Origin: Gammaproteobacteria bacterium
GTDB lineage: Bacteria; Pseudomonadota; Gammaproteobacteria; Steroidobacterales; Steroidobacteraceae
Length of the DNA: 36,425 nt
NCBI GenBank assembly: GCA_016874175.1
Contig: VGUP01000009.1
Coordinates: 1-36,425, forward strand
Direction of reading: 5' to 3'
The notes beneath the pieces were generated by a model that was given only the letters and a program-made list of their open reading frames with translations, was not told the origin of the DNA and did no database searches. This document shows positions 33,388-36,425 of this stretch, piece by piece (within the stretch, counting starts at the first letter, position 1; each line of letters opens with the position of its first letter). The position numbers and the translations under genes were made by a program.

Positions 33388-35601
33388 ATGCAGCGGCAGA
33401 ACGGCACCGATCGTCGTCAGTTCATGATTCGCGCGGCCGGCGCGGCGAGCGGCGCGTGGCTCGCCTTGGAACTGCCGGTGGCGGAGGCCATCGAACGGCA
33501 GGATGCGGGGCTGCCTTTGCCGCCGACGGCTTGGCGCAGTTCCGCGTGGCTCACGATGCAGCCCGACGGCTTGATCCTCGTCACCGTCCACAAAGCCGAG
33601 ATGGGGCAGGGCGTACTGACTGCGTTACCGATGCTGATTGCCGAGGAGTTGGCGCTGCCGATGTCCCGGGTCGCGGCCGTGCTCGCGCCTGCCGCCGATG
33701 AATTTCGTGACGAACGGGGTAATCAATCGACGGGTTACTCGAGCAGCATTCGCACCAGCTATCTGCCGTTCAGAACTTTGGGCGCCACGGCTCGCGAACT
33801 TTTGCTTGTGGCGGCTGCGCACGAATGGCAAGCCGACCCGACGCGGCTGCGGGTGCAGGATGGCTACGTGGTCGACCCGGCGAACAGCGCTCGACGGGTG
33901 CCATTTTCGGCGTTGCTCGAGACCGCGCGTACGCTAGCCGTACCCGTCAAGCCGACGCTCAAAGATTCCTTGCAGTTTCGGTTGCTCGGCACGCGTCCGA
34001 CCCGACTCGATACGCCGTCAAAGATTGATGGCAGTGCCGTGTTCGGCATCGATTTTAAACTACCCGGGATGAAGGTAGCGGTACTTGAGCGCACGCCGAC
34101 GTTCGACGGCGTCTTGAGCGATGTGGACGATGCTGCAGCGCTCGCCATTCCCGGGGTGGTGTCGGTGCGGGTGCTGCCGGTAGGCGTTGCGGTGATTGCC
34201 GATTCTTTCTGGGCAGCACAGCGTGGGCGAGCCGCGCTCAAAATTGATTGGGATCCGGGGGCCAACGAGGCGCAAAACTCGGCGCAGCACGAACGCGAGC
34301 TGACAGGACCCATGCCCGATCAAGGTCATCCGGCGCGCGTGCGCGGTGATGTCGATCGTTTGCGTCGCGATCCTGAAAACCGTTGGCTCGTCGCCGATTA
34401 TTTTGCCCCGTTCCTCGCCCATGCCGCGCTCGAGCCGATCGCCACCACGGTCTGGTTTCATGATGGTCTGTGTGAAATCTGGGTGGGTACCCAAGCCCCC
34501 TTGCGAGCGCAGGATGCGGCGATGAAAGTCACTGGCTTGCCGCGTGAGCGGGTCAAGGTGAACTGCCTGCAGATCGGCGGCTCCTTCGGTCGTCGCGGCG
34601 AGCGCGATTACATCACCGAGGCGGTGACAGTCGCCCGTAGCATGCCGGCGACGCCGATCAAGCTCATGTGGAGTCGCGAGGACGACATGCGCGCAGACTT
34701 CTACCGTCCGGCGAGCGCGCATCGGGTGGCGGGCTGTGTCAATCCGCAGGGTGAGCTCGTTGGTCTCGCTCATCGCGTGGTCGCGCCGTCGGTCGCGCGC
34801 CGTCGCGCACCCGAGATGCTGACCACTGCCCATGATTTTTTGCTGACGCAGGGCAGCGATGACTCGCTCTACGACATCCCGCACCTCCGCGTCGATTACC
34901 ACGAACTCGATCTTGGCGTGCCGGTCGGTTTCTGGCGCTCGGTCGGTCACTCGTACAACGTCTTCGTGATCGAAAGTTTCATCGACGAGGTGGCGGCCTT
35001 GGCCAAGCGCGATCCTGTGGACTTGCGGCTCGAATTACTGCGTAACGATCCACGCATGCTGCGCGTGTTGCGGGCCGCTGCCGCAGCAGCGGGTTGGGGG
35101 CGCAAGCTCGGCGCGGGAATGGGTCTCGGCATTGCCTGCTCGAAAAGCTATGAAACGCGGGTCGCCGTGGTCGCCGAGATCAACGTCGAGGGTGCGAGTT
35201 GGCGCGCGACTCGCCTCTGGTGCGCGGTTGATTGCGGCAGCGTGGTCCACCCGGGTCAGGTTGAGCAGCAGATTCAGGGTGGTCTCGTATTCGGGCTCAC
35301 GGCAGCGATGTACGGCGAGATCACCTTCGACAAGGGCGCCGTCAAGCAGGCCAACTTCGATGCTTACCCTTTGCTCGCGATGTCGGCGATGCCGCGCATC
35401 GCGGTGCAGTTGATGGCGAGTGATGAGTCGCCGACCGGCGTTGGCGAGCCGGCGACGCCGGTCATCGCGCCCGCCGTGGCCAACGCGTTGTTTGCCACCT
35501 CCGGTCAGCGTCTGCGGCGCATGCCGCTCAAGCTCAAAGAACCGCCGAGAGAGACTGCAAAATCGCCGTCAACCTTGCGTCGTCCGGTCACCGACCGATA
35601 G
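33388..35601 (+). CDS. Tat-exported molybdopterin-binding subunit of a xanthine-dehydrogenase-family hydroxylase (IorB-like)
   Basis: The ~737-residue protein resembles the large subunit of isoquinoline 1-oxidoreductase and membrane-associated aldehyde dehydrogenases. A twin-arginine signal (TDRRQFMIRAAGAASGAWLA) sits at the N-terminus, a known feature of the IorB branch. Molybdopterin-contact regions include GQGVLTALPMLIAEELALPM, VGTQAPLRAQD and QIGGSFGRRGERDY. The catalytic glutamate is E687 in TGVGEPATPV. These enzymes hydroxylate N-heteroaromatics or aldehydes with water as oxygen donor. The partner with two 2Fe-2S clusters (IorA) is not adjacent on either side. ATG 33388 is preferred; GTG 33364 is also possible. 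Assembly would need CMP-modified cofactor, consistent with the MocA-like gene at 6.7 kb. Confidence 0.9.
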   Translation: MQRQNGTDRRQFMIRAAGAASGAWLALELPVAEAIERQDAGLPLPPTAWRSSAWLTMQPDGLILVTVHKAEMGQGVLTALPMLIAEELALPMSRVAAVLAPAADEFRDERGNQSTGYSSSIRTSYLPFRTLGATARELLLVAAAHEWQADPTRLRVQDGYVVDPANSARRVPFSALLETARTLAVPVKPTLKDSLQFRLLGTRPTRLDTPSKIDGSAVFGIDFKLPGMKVAVLERTPTFDGVLSDVDDAAALAIPGVVSVRVLPVGVAVIADSFWAAQRGRAALKIDWDPGANEAQNSAQHERELTGPMPDQGHPARVRGDVDRLRRDPENRWLVADYFAPFLAHAALEPIATTVWFHDGLCEIWVGTQAPLRAQDAAMKVTGLPRERVKVNCLQIGGSFGRRGERDYITEAVTVARSMPATPIKLMWSREDDMRADFYRPASAHRVAGCVNPQGELVGLAHRVVAPSVARRRAPEMLTTAHDFLLTQGSDDSLYDIPHLRVDYHELDLGVPVGFWRSVGHSYNVFVIESFIDEVAALAKRDPVDLRLELLRNDPRMLRVLRAAAAAAGWGRKLGAGMGLGIACSKSYETRVAVVAEINVEGASWRATRLWCAVDCGSVVHPGQVEQQIQGGLVFGLTAAMYGEITFDKGAVKQANFDAYPLLAMSAMPRIAVQLMASDESPTGVGEPATPVIAPAVANALFATSGQRLRRMPLKLKEPPRETAKSPSTLRRPVTDR

Positions 35602-35637
35602 AGTTCGAAGGTTTTAGTCAGCGCAGGTCGACATTGC

Positions 35638-36425
35638 ATGCCGCTTTCTCCGTGGGTCGTTCACAAGTTCGGTGGTTCCAGCGTTGCCGACGCCGCCTGT
35701 TTCGAGCGGGTGGCCGCCATTCTGGACACGCAAGCTGCCGGCCGGCTCGGCGTGGTGCTTTCGGCGTGCAAGGGCGTTACCGATGCCTTGCTTGCGCTGG
35801 TCGCTCAGGCGGAGCGCCAGGATCCGAGCTACAAGGCCGGGCTTGATGCGCTGCGCGAACGGCACGCCAAAATCGCCGCGGCGCTGCTCTTGGCCGAAAC
35901 CGCGCAGCACTACATGGCGGGGTTCGATAATGACCGGCAGGACATCGACGGCATCTTGCAAGCCGTCCGGCTGACGCGGTCGGCCGGCCGGCATCTCACC
36001 GATCTCATCGCGGGTTTTGGCGAGATCTGGTCGACGCGGCTGTTTCGCGAGTTCTATGCCGCCCGTGCGCAGACCGTCAAAGCGCGCGCGGGTGCCGTAC
36101 GTTGGCTCGATGCGCGCGAGGTCGTGGTCATCGAGTGGGGCCCCCTCGGGCCGGCTGTGCAGTGGGAAGAGTCGCGTCGTCGCCTGCAGTCGACGGTAAA
36201 CGCAGACTTCGCCGGCACGCTGATCATCACGGGGTTCATTGCCGTCGATCAGCGCGGCGTGCAGACTACGCTCGGACGCAACGGCAGCGATTTCTCCGGT
36301 TCGATTTTCGGCTCGTTGCTCGATGCCGCCGAGATCCATATCTGGACCGACGTCGACGGCGTGCTCTCGGCCGATCCGCGTCGCGTACCCGACGCTCAGG
36401 TCATCGATTCTTTGTCGTACAACGA
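35638..36425 (+). CDS. Aspartate kinase, N-terminal part (cut by window edge; possibly bifunctional)
   Basis: This 5' portion encodes ~262 residues of an amino-acid kinase domain. VVHKFGGSSVADAACFERV is the ATP-binding start, TLGRNGSDFSGS is the aspartate/phosphate site, and IWTDVDGVLSADPRRVPDA is the family's nucleotide-binding signature. Aspartate kinase makes aspartyl phosphate for lysine, methionine and threonine synthesis. The sequence type is that of fused enzymes (ThrA with homoserine dehydrogenase, or LysAC with diaminopimelate decarboxylase) rather than the short LysC; the second half is outside the window, so this is unresolved. The start is ATG 35638. The 36-nt gap to the Mo-hydroxylase gene shows no terminator, but the two are functionally unrelated and this gene probably marks the right edge of the island. 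Confidence 0.9.
   Translation, partial: MPLSPWVVHKFGGSSVADAACFERVAAILDTQAAGRLGVVLSACKGVTDALLALVAQAERQDPSYKAGLDALRERHAKIAAALLLAETAQHYMAGFDNDRQDIDGILQAVRLTRSAGRHLTDLIAGFGEIWSTRLFREFYAARAQTVKARAGAVRWLDAREVVVIEWGPLGPAVQWEESRRRLQSTVNADFAGTLIITGFIAVDQRGVQTTLGRNGSDFSGSIFGSLLDAAEIHIWTDVDGVLSADPRRVPDAQVIDSLSYN

Noticed and set aside
35614-36339. 241-codon minus-strand frame at the right edge
   Set aside because: It lies opposite the aspartate kinase, whose motifs are unmistakable on the plus strand.
1-36425. Defence system, prophage, integrative element or CRISPR array
   Set aside because: No integrase, transposase, repeat-spacer array, phage structural gene or known defence domain was seen on either strand.

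Overview
The window is GC-rich, densely coded DNA, most likely from a gammaproteobacterium of the Nevskiales, Steroidobacterales or Xanthomonadales type. This rests on the divergent pepA / lptF-lptG arrangement, large TonB-dependent receptors, and an aspartate kinase of the ThrA/LysAC type. The placement is an inference from gene content, not a phylogeny. No tRNA, rRNA, CRISPR array or insertion sequence was found.

Layout. (1) 1-4042: a housekeeping edge with the 5' part of pepA (minus strand) facing lptF-lptG. A VOC-fold protein and a b-type cytochrome follow in tight overlap with lptG. (2) 4056-6107: a secreted S46 dipeptidyl-peptidase on the minus strand. (3) 6302-6758: a short Flp-like pilin ORF running into an out-of-frame coding remnant. 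(4) 6744-10079, minus strand: a Rieske oxygenase, a terminator, an MFS transporter and a MocA-like nucleotidyltransferase. (5) 10340-17668, plus strand: an unrecognised 180-residue protein, a TonB-dependent receptor (TBDR), a Tat-exported DUF1838 protein, and a second related TBDR. That second TBDR carries a frameshift in an A9 tract after its start codon and an internal amber stop. (6) 17845-25855: a secreted FG-GAP/UnbV protein coupled to an aldehyde dehydrogenase, an MFS transporter, an alpha/beta hydrolase, a crotonase-fold protein, and an SDR coupled to a NodB/PuuE-like deacetylase. (7) 25852-33328: a minus-strand operon of a frameshifted MmgE/PrpD, a PaaK-like CoA ligase and an amidase; a divergent methyltransferase with a 106-residue partner; and a minus-strand TauE/MaoC pair. 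(8) 33388-35601: a Tat-exported large subunit of a molybdenum hydroxylase (IorB type) with no small subunit next to it. (9) 35638-end: the start of an aspartate kinase.

Between the housekeeping edges the genes look like a catabolic island: outer-membrane uptake, inner-membrane transport, ring or side-chain oxidation, dehydrogenation, ring or amide hydrolysis, CoA activation and hydration. The combination of Mo-hydroxylase, Rieske oxygenase, PuuE-like hydrolase, amidase, CoA ligase and hydratases would suit an N-heterocyclic or amide-bearing aromatic, but the substrate cannot be read from sequence. From 19.5 to 33.4 kb transcription units alternate in direction. Three of the convergent junctions overlap (20926-20966, 23311-23339, 25852-25855), a fourth has a 19-nt gap, and four divergent spacers are short (27-68 nt). 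Three or four lesions (TBDR twice, PrpD, pilin) mean either gene decay or residual assembly errors, and reads would settle which.
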